A stretch of DNA of 45,179 nt, taken from assembly GCA_017443175.1 (NCBI GenBank), contig JAFSOZ010000006.1, positions 1 to 45,179 on the forward strand. Reading direction: 5' to 3'. Both the position numbers and the translations under genes were made by a program. Under the pieces are notes generated by a model. It was not told where the DNA came from. It saw nothing but the letters and a program-made list of their open reading frames with translations, and searched no databases. Source of the DNA: Bacteroidales bacterium (GTDB lineage Bacteria > Bacteroidota > Bacteroidia > Bacteroidales > WCHB1-69). The number at the start of each line of letters is the position of its first letter. The stretch's first letter is position 1. Positions 16,263-24,406 of the stretch are shown here, piece after piece.

Positions 16263-16398
16263 AAGCATTTCCTTTATTAACCTCTTTTACGTTCTATTCA
16301 CCACCATTTTTATTCTTAATAGTTATGATCCAGGTTCAAATCTTTACTAATTGTCTTCCTCATCCTTTGAAAATTATATAACCGAAACACACCCAATT

Positions 16399-16650
16399 AT
16401 GCCCCACACCCTCTACAAAACCCAAGGCACTTGCTCGCAGTTCATCGATGTGACGGTCGATGACGACGGCGTCATCCAACAGGTCTCCTTTCTGGGCGGT
16501 TGCCACGGTAACCTGCAAGGGATCTGTCGTTTGGTGACAGGTCAGAAGATTGACGATGTCATCAGCAAACTGAACGGCATCCGCTGCGGCGATAAACATA
16601 CCTCTTGTCCCGACCAGCTCTGCCGGGCATTGGAATCCCTTAAAAAATAG
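16399..16650 (+). CDS. TIGR03905-type TSCPD domain protein
   Basis: The 83-residue protein matches the small TSCPD family: YKTQGTCSQFIDVTVDDDG, a GGCHGN turn, and the name-giving TSCPDQL motif near the end. Four cysteines (TCSQ, GGCHGN, GIC, TSCPDQLC) could bind metal. The same domain occurs at the C-terminus of some B12-dependent ribonucleotide reductases. The stand-alone protein has no established function. I chose ATG 16399 over an in-frame ATG at 16351, because family members begin near MPHTLYKT and the upstream residues look untypical. It returns to the GC-rich codon use of the chromosome, so the transferred island ends before it. The vsr gene follows after 5 bases. Confidence 0.85.
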   Translation: MPHTLYKTQGTCSQFIDVTVDDDGVIQQVSFLGGCHGNLQGICRLVTGQKIDDVISKLNGIRCGDKHTSCPDQLCRALESLKK

Positions 16651-16655
16651 CCATC

Positions 16656-17207
16656 ATGACCGACATCATGACCCCCGCGCAACGCCACCGCTGCATGTCG
16701 CACATCCGCAGTCGCAACACCAAGCCTGAGCTTAAGGTGCGGCAGTGGCTCTGGAACCACGGCTACCGCTACCGCCTCTGCGTAAAAGGCGTGCCCGGCA
16801 AACCCGACATCGTGATGCGCAAATACCGCACCGCCATTTTCGTGAACGGGTGCTTCTGGCATGGTCACGATGTTCAATTTGAAATGGGGAATGGGAAATG
16901 GGAAATTAGAAATTCCAAGTGTTGCAAGATTCCGAAAACCAATAGGGAGTTTTGGGTGAACAAGATTCTACGCAATCTGGAACGGGACAGGAAGAACTAC
17001 CAGACTTTACAAGATAATGGTTGGCAGGTGATCGTACTCTGGGAGTGCCAGCTGAAAGCCAACCTGCTCGAGGACACCATGCGTCAGGTGGAGGTTGCAC
17101 TCCAGGACAATTACCTCCGCACTTTTAGCCACAAAGCCAAACCCTACATCCTGGTGGATGAGGAAAACCTGCCCATGGCTGCAGAAGACAACATTGAGTA
17201 CAATTAG
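16656..17207 (+). CDS. vsr: Very short patch repair (Vsr) mismatch endonuclease with tandem-repeat insertion
   Basis: Vsr nicks next to T:G mismatches left by deamination of 5-methylcytosine, so it is a natural partner for the methyltransferase encoded upstream. Alignment with E. coli Vsr is direct: Asp51 (GKPDIV), Cys66, His69 and His71 (GCFWHGHD) have the same numbers. After the insertion, Asp97 and Cys117 become Asp111 (LERDRKN) and Cys131 (WECQLK), exactly 14 residues later. The 14 extra residues come from a 42-bp array of six 7-bp units at 16876-16917. It sits in the zinc-binding loop, where E. coli has Cys73; here Cys89-Cys90 follow the array. The frame is intact. Whether the enlarged loop still binds zinc is unknown. 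The start may instead be the ATG at 16668. Confidence 0.9.
   Translation: MTDIMTPAQRHRCMSHIRSRNTKPELKVRQWLWNHGYRYRLCVKGVPGKPDIVMRKYRTAIFVNGCFWHGHDVQFEMGNGKWEIRNSKCCKIPKTNREFWVNKILRNLERDRKNYQTLQDNGWQVIVLWECQLKANLLEDTMRQVEVALQDNYLRTFSHKAKPYILVDEENLPMAAEDNIEYN
16876..16917 (+). repeat. Six tandem 7-bp units inside vsr
   Basis: The units read AATTTGA, AATGGGG, AATGGGA, AATGGGA, AATTAGA and AATTCCA. Every unit begins with AAT. The total of 42 bp equals the 14-residue excess over E. coli Vsr. Deleting it restores the E. coli spacing (KIP at 77-79). Confidence 0.85.
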
Positions 17208-17222
17208 ACAATCCACACTACT

Positions 17223-18815
17223 ATGAACCACAAACACGTCGTAGCTGCTATCATTCACGATTCCGAGAACCGCATCTTTGCCACCCAACGAGGAAGCGGG
17301 GATTGGAAAGACTGGTGGGAGTTTCCCGGCGGGAAAATCGAGTCTGGCGAAACACCTGAAGAAGCACTGAAACGCGAAATCTGGGAAGAACTGGAAACGC
17401 ATATCGCCATTGAGCATTTGGTGACAACCGTGGAATGGGATTATCCCAAATTTCATCTGACGATGCACTGCTACTGGTGCCACGTGGAGAGCGGCGAACT
17501 GGTTTTGAAAGAACATGAATCGGCCCGCTGGCTGAAACCCGATGAACTTGACAGCGTACAATGGCTGCCGGCAGACTGGGAGGTGATTGAAATTCTGAAA
17601 GAGAATGCAATGAACATCGCAATATACACCCTGACCTCCGCCTTGCACGACCCGCAGGCGATAGATATGCTCACGAAAGAGTTTCTAACCTCCTTGAATG
17701 TCCCGTACATTCTGAAAGGCGACGATTTTTCGGACTATGGATCCCACGACTTGAATCTGATTTTCGTCCGCACGGGCGGCACAGAAGGCCTCTTTCAGCA
17801 ACTGATGCCTGCGCTGGCTGAGAAATCTGACGCTCCGTTCTATCTTTTAGCTTCCGACAAGAGCAACTCGTTAGCCGCTTCACTAGAAATTCTCTCCTAC
17901 TTGCGACAGCAAGGGAAGCAAGGTGAGATTCTGCATGGTAATCCCGAATATGTCGCCTCGCGCATCCAGCTACTGGGTCAGGTGGAATCGGCTGTCAAAA
18001 GGTTGCGCCACTGCCGATTAGGGGTCATTGGGAAACCGTCCGACTGGCTCATTGCCAGTCACTCAGATGCGGAATGCGTCCGACAGAAATTAGGCGCTGA
18101 ACTGTTAGAGATTCCCATGAGCGAACTGTTAGACACGCTGACCGCAACCCCTGAACCCTCGCCAACAGAGCATAGTGATATGCCAGCGGTCAATGAGGCA
18201 CTATCCGGTGCCTGCCGTATCTATGAGGCAATGAAAACCATAGTGCAGAAACATGATTTACATGGATTTACAATCCGTTGCTTCGATTTGTTGGATGCTG
18301 TCCATAATACCGGTTGCTTAGCGTTGGCGAAGCTGAACGCAGAAGGTTATATTGCAGGTTGTGAGGGCGATGTCCCCACTATGCTGACGATGACACTGCT
18401 CCGCGCTCTGTCCGGCACCTCCTCTTTCCAAGCGAATCCTGCCAGCATCGATCCCGAAACCGGCGAGATTCTCTTCGCCCACTGCACCATCCCTTTCGAT
18501 ATGGTGCAACGTTACGAATTGGACACGCATTTCGAATCGGGAATCGGAGTGGGTATCCGTGGCTATGTGCCGGAAGGACCTGTCACGATTTGCAAAGTTT
18601 CGGGAGATTTGTCACGGGCATTCATCGCGGAAGGGAAACTGGTTCGCAGTCAGGCAAAACCGGACCTCTGCCGCACGCAGATAGTGGTGCGTCTCGCCAA
18701 CCCGTCCGACACCGAATATTTTTTGAAAAATCCTATTGGAAATCACCATGTTATCGTAGTTGGACACCACACAACCGCACTGAAGGCGTTGTTGCAGAGA
18801 ATAAGAGTTTTTTGA
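17223..18815 (+). CDS. Fusion of a MutT-type Nudix hydrolase with a fucose-isomerase-like protein
   Basis: Residues 1-129 form a complete Nudix domain: GDWKDWWEFPGGKIESGET, then the Nudix box with EEALKREIWEELE, close to MutT/NudG enzymes that hydrolyse oxidised or modified nucleotides. Residues 130-530 start at an internal ATG (17610) with MNIAIYTLTSALHDPQ, typical of a protein N-terminus. They continue as a FucI-like (COG2407-type) sugar isomerase relative, with RCFDLL, GCEGDVPTMLTM, ALSGTSSFQANP and a C-terminal VIVVGHHTTALKAL. No stop separates the two. I know of no pathway linking them, so the protein may be a recent gene fusion, or a sequencing indel may have joined two overlapping genes. 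The gene begins 15 bases after vsr and probably belongs to the same operon. Confidence 0.8.
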   Translation: MNHKHVVAAIIHDSENRIFATQRGSGDWKDWWEFPGGKIESGETPEEALKREIWEELETHIAIEHLVTTVEWDYPKFHLTMHCYWCHVESGELVLKEHESARWLKPDELDSVQWLPADWEVIEILKENAMNIAIYTLTSALHDPQAIDMLTKEFLTSLNVPYILKGDDFSDYGSHDLNLIFVRTGGTEGLFQQLMPALAEKSDAPFYLLASDKSNSLAASLEILSYLRQQGKQGEILHGNPEYVASRIQLLGQVESAVKRLRHCRLGVIGKPSDWLIASHSDAECVRQKLGAELLEIPMSELLDTLTATPEPSPTEHSDMPAVNEALSGACRIYEAMKTIVQKHDLHGFTIRCFDLLDAVHNTGCLALAKLNAEGYIAGCEGDVPTMLTMTLLRALSGTSSFQANPASIDPETGEILFAHCTIPFDMVQRYELDTHFESGIGVGIRGYVPEGPVTICKVSGDLSRAFIAEGKLVRSQAKPDLCRTQIVVRLANPSDTEYFLKNPIGNHHVIVVGHHTTALKALLQRIRVF

Positions 18816-18858
18816 TGTTTTTGTGATCCGATATCAGCGAATAATTAACCCCAATATT

Positions 18859-19791
18859 ATGAAAAAGATTCTCATTTTTGCCCTTGCCGCCCTGTTGCTT
18901 GCGGCGTGCACCGATTCCCAAAAACAACTGCAAAATCGTGCTGCCGAATTGTGCAAGTATATTCCCGACCATGAGTTACTGGAGAAGTCCAAAGACTACA
19001 TGACGGCCGATTTTTACGCTGTTCTGGACACGATGTTCAACCAATTGCCGGAGTTCGAGACCATGGACCATGAGTGGCTCTACTATTTCGTGACGGGCAA
19101 CGGCGGCACCATCGCCGACTATGAGGTTGTCGGCGTGGAGAAAACGGATAAAACACACGCGGTCGCAACCATCAAGGTGCGCCAGAAATGGGAGGATGGC
19201 TCGTTTGACGAATCAACAGATGTAGAGGAACATAAACTCTACATGGTGAAGGTGGACGGCCAATGGCTCATGTCAGATTTTGACGGCCACAAGCAGGACT
19301 GCATTGTCAAGATTGCCAATAGTCGCAAGGAACAAGCCATGCGCGATGCCATCAGCGAGTATATGGTGAAGGAAATCGGTTCCCAGTATTCTCCGGGCCA
19401 AGTATGCATTCCCGTGTTGATGCTGGTTTCCACAGAGGAAAAGGACACTGAAAAGGCACTTGTCTGGGGCGACTTCTGGGTATTCAACTACAACACGGCA
19501 GGCGACACCCTCAAGACGGTTTCCGGCGGCAACCACTCCGGTTGTATGACCTTGCAAAAACAGGGAGATAAGTTCACGGTGACATCCTTCGAGCAAACCG
19601 AGGATGGTGCCGGCAACGAGGCCAGCGCCAAGGGTATTTTCGGCACGCATTACGATGTTTACCAAAATATGCATTCGAATCAAAATGTCCGCGAGGCCGT
19701 CCGCAAAGAACAAATGAAGGTGTATGTCAAACAGCACGGACTCAACGTTCGTTTTTATCAGGACTTCGGTTGGGATGCAGTGGCATTATAG
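18859..19791 (+). CDS. Lipoprotein of unknown function
   Basis: ATG 18859 gives a lipoprotein signal (MKKILIFALAALLLAAC) with a lipobox ending at Cys17; an in-frame start 36 bases upstream would bury it. The mature part has about 290 residues. The first half (YMTADFYAVLDTMFN to VKVDGQWLMSDFDG) has the look of an NTF2/DUF3828-like domain, in which a WLMSDFDG-type strand is common. The second half (VWGDFWVFNYNTAGDTLKTVSGGNHSG and following) is beta-rich and may bind a ligand. Both assignments are weak. It probably sits in the periplasm or outer membrane. No operon partner is evident; trkA follows with its own promoter. Confidence 0.75.
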   Translation: MKKILIFALAALLLAACTDSQKQLQNRAAELCKYIPDHELLEKSKDYMTADFYAVLDTMFNQLPEFETMDHEWLYYFVTGNGGTIADYEVVGVEKTDKTHAVATIKVRQKWEDGSFDESTDVEEHKLYMVKVDGQWLMSDFDGHKQDCIVKIANSRKEQAMRDAISEYMVKEIGSQYSPGQVCIPVLMLVSTEEKDTEKALVWGDFWVFNYNTAGDTLKTVSGGNHSGCMTLQKQGDKFTVTSFEQTEDGAGNEASAKGIFGTHYDVYQNMHSNQNVREAVRKEQMKVYVKQHGLNVRFYQDFGWDAVAL

Positions 19792-19819
19792 AAAAATGCC
19801 AACATCATGGATATTTTTA

Positions 19820-19827
19820 TATTTTTG
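19820..19827 (+). promoter_or_regulatory. -7 promoter element of trkA
   Basis: TATTTTTG 20 bases ahead of the trkA ATG. It lies inside the longer open frame upstream and so supports 19848 as the start. Confidence 0.6.
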
Positions 19828-19847
19828 CCCGCGATAAAAATTACTAT

Positions 19848-20543
19848 ATGGCACAAGAAAAATTTGCAGTCATCGGTGCAGGGCATTTCGGCCAGGCTAT
19901 CAGTCTTGCCCTTTCCGAAAGGGGGCACGAGGTGCTCGTCATCGATAACGATATCAATGTTATACAAGACATTTCAGAAGATGTGGCGTATGCCGTGTGT
20001 GTCGATGCTACCAACAAACGGGCGTTGCTTAATGAGAATATCCTGAATTTCGACGCGGTCATCGTTTCCATCGGCAACGACTTTGTGGGCCGCTTGCTAT
20101 GCACTGCCAACCTTATAGACTTGGGTGTGAAACGCATTATCTGCCGTGTGATGGGCAAGAGCCAACGCACCATTTTGGAAAAGATGGGCATCACCGAATT
20201 CCTTTCGCCAGAAGATGAGGTGGGCACCCTGCTGGCCGAGCGCCTCACTAACCCCAATATGATTTCCTACTTGCAACTTCCTGATGGATACAAGATTGCA
20301 GAAATTATCACCCCGACGCGCCTGATTGGTCTTTCTGTCGGAGATATTGATTTCCGTGAAAACCACAAGCTGAGTTTGATTACCATCCGCCGTAATTTCG
20401 AGGAACTTGTGGCCGACAAGCTCGACACCAAACAACATATTCTTGGTGTGCCCGACAACAAGACCATTATCCAAGACGGCGATGTGTTCGTGCTTTTTGG
20501 CAAGGAACATGATATTGACAACTTCATCAAAATCAACCTGTAA
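19848..20543 (+). CDS. trkA: Potassium uptake regulatory subunit TrkA/KtrA
   Basis: The 231-residue protein is a one-unit TrkA/KtrA: an RCK_N Rossmann domain (about 1-140) beginning AVIGAGHFGQAISLAL (GxGxFG nucleotide loop), with acidic residues ending the second strand (VLVIDND). An RCK_C domain (about 150-230, from YKIAEIITPTRLIGLS) follows. It gates the membrane subunit encoded next according to bound nucleotide. ATG 19848 is preferred because a -7 element lies just upstream and the family begins here. The stop overlaps the trkH start by one base (TAATG), so the two are translationally coupled. Confidence 0.93.
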   Translation: MAQEKFAVIGAGHFGQAISLALSERGHEVLVIDNDINVIQDISEDVAYAVCVDATNKRALLNENILNFDAVIVSIGNDFVGRLLCTANLIDLGVKRIICRVMGKSQRTILEKMGITEFLSPEDEVGTLLAERLTNPNMISYLQLPDGYKIAEIITPTRLIGLSVGDIDFRENHKLSLITIRRNFEELVADKLDTKQHILGVPDNKTIIQDGDVFVLFGKEHDIDNFIKINL

Positions 20544-22354
20544 TGTTCAGCTGGAAATCGCGCAAGGAGTATGCGTACAGTAAACGCAAACTGCATATTG
20601 CGACGTACAAAGATAAAGTACGTCGCATTATGCAAATATGCAGTGCGGTCATCTCCCTTGCAACGATTGTATGCATTATATGCTACCATGGTCTCTACAT
20701 CTCTTTAGAAGTCAAAAACCTCATCCGTTTCATCATTTACGGGAGCCTTTGCTTCTACGTTGTCAAATACTTTGTCTTTCTCTTTTACTCCTTACATCGG
20801 AAGGAATTTCTGAAAAAATCTTGGTTCGAGGGTCTGATCATCTTTCTGCTGATAGCTCAGTTTATCTCGGTGAATGTATTCCATTATAATGCGGAATTCT
20901 TTCAATCAGAGAACTTTGAGAATTATTACCTGCTCTTCATACAATTCTATTTCCTAATTATTGTATTGATGGAGTTTTCGAAGGTGAACGGCTGGATGGC
21001 CAAGTTCAACATTAGTCCGCCTTTGCTCATGGTGGCATCGTTCCTGTTGCTCATTTCCTTAGGAACCCTGCTGCTCTGTATGCCGCGCATGACGGTCAAC
21101 GGCATCTCGTTTGTGGATGCGCTATTCACTGCCACCAGCGCAAGTTGCATCACAGGTTTGACCGTGGTCAGCACAGGCGCCTGCTTTACCGTGAAAGGGC
21201 AAGTGGTCATCATGATTCTCATCCAACTGGGCGGTATCAGCATTTTGTCTTTTGCTACGTTTTTTACAACATTTCTCTCCAAATCCTTCGTGGGGTTGCG
21301 CTACCAGTACATGGTACGCGACATGCTTTCCACCAATCAGGTGTCCGAGTCATTCTCCTTGCTCCGGAGTATCGTGATAACCACCGCCATCATCGAATTT
21401 GCCGGTGTGGCCTTGCTGTACACGTACTGGAACACTACGGGATTCTTCACCTCCAACTCCGAAAATCTCTTTTATTCCCTTTTCTATACCATCTCTGCCT
21501 TCAACAACGGCGGTTTTGTGCTGATGGACAAGAGTCTTCTGGAACTTGGCGTCTCCAATAGCTATTTCCCGCAGGCTATCATTACTATTTTGGTGTTTTT
21601 GGGCGGTATCGGATTCCTGACCATCCGCGATTTCTTCAGCGCGAAGCGCATCCGCGAACGCAAGAAACATCAATGGAAAAGTTTGATGCCGCAGACCAAG
21701 ATTATCCTTACGACCACATTTGCCATCATTTTTATCTGTACCGCAATCTTCTTCTTTATAGAAAAGGATAATGCCCTGAGCGGACAAAAGACGCTTTTCG
21801 ACAAAATTTTCACATCCTTCTTCCAAATTATCACCTGCCGCACATCGGGGTTTATGGTGCTGGATGTGAACAATATGGCCTTGCCTACCATGATCATGAT
21901 CACGCTGATTATCTTCATTGGTGGCTCGCCTGGTTCCACCGCAGGTGGTGTGAAAACCACCACGCTGTTTGTGCTTATCAAATCTGTTTTTGCTACCATC
22001 AAAGGCAAGAAGAATATTGAATATCAGCATCGTACAATCCATTATTCGTTGGTTGACCGTGCCTTCTCCATTATCTTGATGTCGTTGACCTTTATTTTGG
22101 TCTCTTGCTTTTTCATCACAATCGTGCAGCCGGATGTATCGCTGAATCACGCCATTTTTGAGACCACCTCAGCGTTTACCACCTGCGGACTCTCTACCGG
22201 TTCCCCTGCAGGATGGTGCGATGCCGCCAAGATTATCCTGGTCATCAACATGTATATAGGCCGTATCGGCACACTGACGCTGGCGTTTGCGCTTACCAAA
22301 CATAAGAAGGAGTCGCAACACACCTATCCCGATCTTTATATGATGGTTGGGTAA
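20543..22354 (+). CDS. trkH: Potassium uptake membrane subunit TrkH/KtrB
   Basis: TrkH/KtrB forms the K+ permeation pathway. The four pore-loop repeats can be recognised: TATSASCITGLTVV, TISAFNNGGFVL, ITCRTSGFMVLD and ETTSAFTTCGLSTG. Each carries the Gly of the selectivity filter. The protein has 603 residues, about 100-150 more than typical KtrB. The extra part is N-terminal, with about four hydrophobic segments (roughly residues 30-150) before the first pore unit (LLMVASFLLLISLGTLLLCMP). This extension is familiar from Bacteroidota TrkH proteins, and its role is not known to me. Direct coupling to trkA supports a functional complex. Confidence 0.93.
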   Translation: MFSWKSRKEYAYSKRKLHIATYKDKVRRIMQICSAVISLATIVCIICYHGLYISLEVKNLIRFIIYGSLCFYVVKYFVFLFYSLHRKEFLKKSWFEGLIIFLLIAQFISVNVFHYNAEFFQSENFENYYLLFIQFYFLIIVLMEFSKVNGWMAKFNISPPLLMVASFLLLISLGTLLLCMPRMTVNGISFVDALFTATSASCITGLTVVSTGACFTVKGQVVIMILIQLGGISILSFATFFTTFLSKSFVGLRYQYMVRDMLSTNQVSESFSLLRSIVITTAIIEFAGVALLYTYWNTTGFFTSNSENLFYSLFYTISAFNNGGFVLMDKSLLELGVSNSYFPQAIITILVFLGGIGFLTIRDFFSAKRIRERKKHQWKSLMPQTKIILTTTFAIIFICTAIFFFIEKDNALSGQKTLFDKIFTSFFQIITCRTSGFMVLDVNNMALPTMIMITLIIFIGGSPGSTAGGVKTTTLFVLIKSVFATIKGKKNIEYQHRTIHYSLVDRAFSIILMSLTFILVSCFFITIVQPDVSLNHAIFETTSAFTTCGLSTGSPAGWCDAAKIILVINMYIGRIGTLTLAFALTKHKKESQHTYPDLYMMVG

Positions 22355-22360
22355 TTGTAG

Positions 22361-22389
22361 TTGAATCAGTGGAAATTTTTGTATATTTG
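22361..22389 (+). promoter_or_regulatory. Promoter of the OmpA/TPR lipoprotein gene
   Basis: TTG at 22361-22363 and TATATTTG at 22382-22389, 18 bp apart. Confidence 0.65.
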
Positions 22390-22443
22390 CACACCATTAT
22401 CACATGAAATAATAATCAATAAATCAAATAAATACAAAAGAAT

Positions 22444-24270
22444 ATGAAAAAATTATGCCTCTTTAGTTTCGCCATTGCGGTGACATTGTTGATGACAGGA
22501 TGTGGATTCGGCAAGATGGTCACCAAGTATCCTGAGGTGTCTGTTACTTTGGATAATCCTGATTTGGAAAACAAAGGCGGTGAGGTGGCCTATACCATCA
22601 AAGGTACCGTCCCTCCCAAATATATGAAGAAAAATGCCACCGTAACGCTCTCTCCGACATTGAAAGTGGACGGCAATAATGTCAATCCCCCTTTTACCAC
22701 CATCAAGCTGAAAGGAGAAAAGGCTAAGGGTGAAGGTACCGTCATCAGCTGGAAAAATGGTGGCAGTTTCACTCAAACGGGTACGTTCAAGTTTGACCCG
22801 AGTTATGAAGAAGCTGAGATTGTGGCCCCGGCCATTGCCCAGATCAAGAAGAAATCCACCACGCTGAATCCTGAAAAGAGCATCGGTGAAGGCATTGCCA
22901 ATACCTCTTCCAGAGTCGGATTGCAGCCCAGAAGCACTTATGATGTCACGAGCGGCAATTTCATCCATTCTCCGCACAACTTCACGCCCGAATTCATTGG
23001 CAAAACCGCCACTATCTATTTCGACCTCAACAGTTCCAACATGAATTGGAGCAACCCTAACAACAAAAAGCAGGCTGCCAAAGATTCCATCAAGTCTTTC
23101 ATTGATTTCTTGTACAACGACAACCTCATCGATCGCGTGGTGATTTCAGGTTGGGCATCTCCCGAAGGCGAGGAGAGCAACAACCAAGGCTTGTCTGAAA
23201 GACGTTTCGAGCAGGGCAAGAAATGGTTCCAGGATCAGTATGAGAAATATCTGAAGGATTATGCCAAGAAGAACAAAATCAAACTGAAAGATTTGCAAAG
23301 ACCTGAATTCCAATATGTAAACAATGCCAAGGGTGAAGACTGGGACGGTTTTGAGGCTGCTATCGAAAAATCCAACATCGCTCAAAAGAACCAGATTTTG
23401 AATGTAGTCCGTTCACAAGCCAACAACGACATGCGCGAGCAGAAGATTCGCGAAATGACGGATATCTATCCGGAAATTGCCGATGCCATCCTGCCTCCGT
23501 TGCGCCGCGCCGAAATGCAGCTCATCTGCAAAAAGCACGAGACCTATACCGATGCTGAATTGGTGAGCAGAGTGAAAACCAACCCGGGCGAATTCTCCGT
23601 TAACGAGCGTTTGTATGCCGCTTCCGTATCCGCTACGGTGGAGGATCAGGAAGCTATCTACAATGCGCTGATCAGTGATCCGACGACGCAAGGCGACTGG
23701 CGTGCGTACAACGACCTTGGCGTGCTTTACCTCAACAAATATTACAACAACGGCAGTGAGAGCGATTTGGACAAAGCCGTCAGCAACTTTAATAAGGCCG
23801 CTGCCATTTCTCCTGATAACGGCATCGTGCTGAACAACTTGGCAGTTGCTGAATTTTTGCAGGGCAACCATGCTGCCGCCAAGACCAACTTCGAGGCTTC
23901 GCAGAAGGCTGCAGTCAGCCCTGTCAACCAAGACTATGCACTGGGTATGTACTCCATCATGGATGGCAACTATTCACAAGCTGCACAACAGCTGAGCACT
24001 AGAAGTTGCGACTACAACACCGCGTTGATCCAGTTGCTCCAAAAGGATTATAATGCTGCCAAGACAACGTTGGATTGCATTGAGAATGTGGATGCCAAGA
24101 CGGCCTATTTGAAGGCAGTGCTGGCTGCCCGCATGAAGGATGAGAACGGAGTTTACAGCAACCTTTCCACCGCCATCCAGCTGGATCCTTCCTACAAGAA
24201 AACCGCCAAGAAAGACGCCGAGTTCAAGAAATACAAGGGAACCGAGACGTTCAAGAATTTGGTGAAATAA
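22444..24270 (+). CDS. Lipoprotein with OmpA-like and TPR domains
   Basis: A lipoprotein signal ends at Cys20 (LLMTGC). The 608 residues contain a beta-rich N-terminal domain (about 28-125) and an OmpA-C-like region (about 188-265). The latter has ATIYFDLNSSNMNW, VVISGWASPEGEESNNQGLSERR, resembling the peptidoglycan-binding fold with its Asn/Ser-Glu-Arg-Arg helix. A lysine-rich helical middle follows, then TPR-like repeats (about 420-560: YNDLGVLYLNKYYNN, AVSNFNKAAAISPDNGIVLNNLAVAEFLQGNHAAA). It likely sits on the periplasmic face of the outer membrane, holding peptidoglycan and binding partners through the TPRs. A role in envelope assembly is plausible but unproven. It is a single-gene unit with its own promoter and terminator. 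Confidence 0.8.
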   Translation: MKKLCLFSFAIAVTLLMTGCGFGKMVTKYPEVSVTLDNPDLENKGGEVAYTIKGTVPPKYMKKNATVTLSPTLKVDGNNVNPPFTTIKLKGEKAKGEGTVISWKNGGSFTQTGTFKFDPSYEEAEIVAPAIAQIKKKSTTLNPEKSIGEGIANTSSRVGLQPRSTYDVTSGNFIHSPHNFTPEFIGKTATIYFDLNSSNMNWSNPNNKKQAAKDSIKSFIDFLYNDNLIDRVVISGWASPEGEESNNQGLSERRFEQGKKWFQDQYEKYLKDYAKKNKIKLKDLQRPEFQYVNNAKGEDWDGFEAAIEKSNIAQKNQILNVVRSQANNDMREQKIREMTDIYPEIADAILPPLRRAEMQLICKKHETYTDAELVSRVKTNPGEFSVNERLYAASVSATVEDQEAIYNALISDPTTQGDWRAYNDLGVLYLNKYYNNGSESDLDKAVSNFNKAAAISPDNGIVLNNLAVAEFLQGNHAAAKTNFEASQKAAVSPVNQDYALGMYSIMDGNYSQAAQQLSTRSCDYNTALIQLLQKDYNAAKTTLDCIENVDAKTAYLKAVLAARMKDENGVYSNLSTAIQLDPSYKKTAKKDAEFKKYKGTETFKNLVK

Positions 24271-24290
24271 AAGATTTCATCTTAGTAGAT

Positions 24291-24323
24291 AAACGGGCAA
24301 CCATAACGGTGTGCCCGTTTTTT
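24291..24323 (+). terminator. Rho-independent terminator
   Basis: AAACGGGCA (24291-24299) pairs with TGCCCGTTT (24312-24320), with an inner ACC/GGT stem and a T-run to 24323. Confidence 0.9.
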
Positions 24324-24326
24324 GTT

Positions 24327-24358
24327 TTTGCTGATATGCTCATTTTTTAATATCTTTG
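24327..24358 (+). promoter_or_regulatory. Promoter of the HAD phosphatase-ogt unit
   Basis: TTTG at 24327-24330 and TATCTTTG at 24351-24358, spaced 20 bp. It begins directly after the preceding terminator. Confidence 0.7.
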
Positions 24359-24406
24359 CAATCACTGACTTAATACAAGAGATTTCTATAATTTATTGAT
24401 AATAAA

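Noticed and set aside
12440-16300. Direct-repeat attachment sites flanking the restriction island
   Set aside because: Only short A-rich similarities (TAAAA-) were seen at the two edges, and no integrase is present.
16351-16398. Longer N-terminus for the TSCPD protein
   Set aside because: The extra 16 residues look untypical, and the family begins near 16399.
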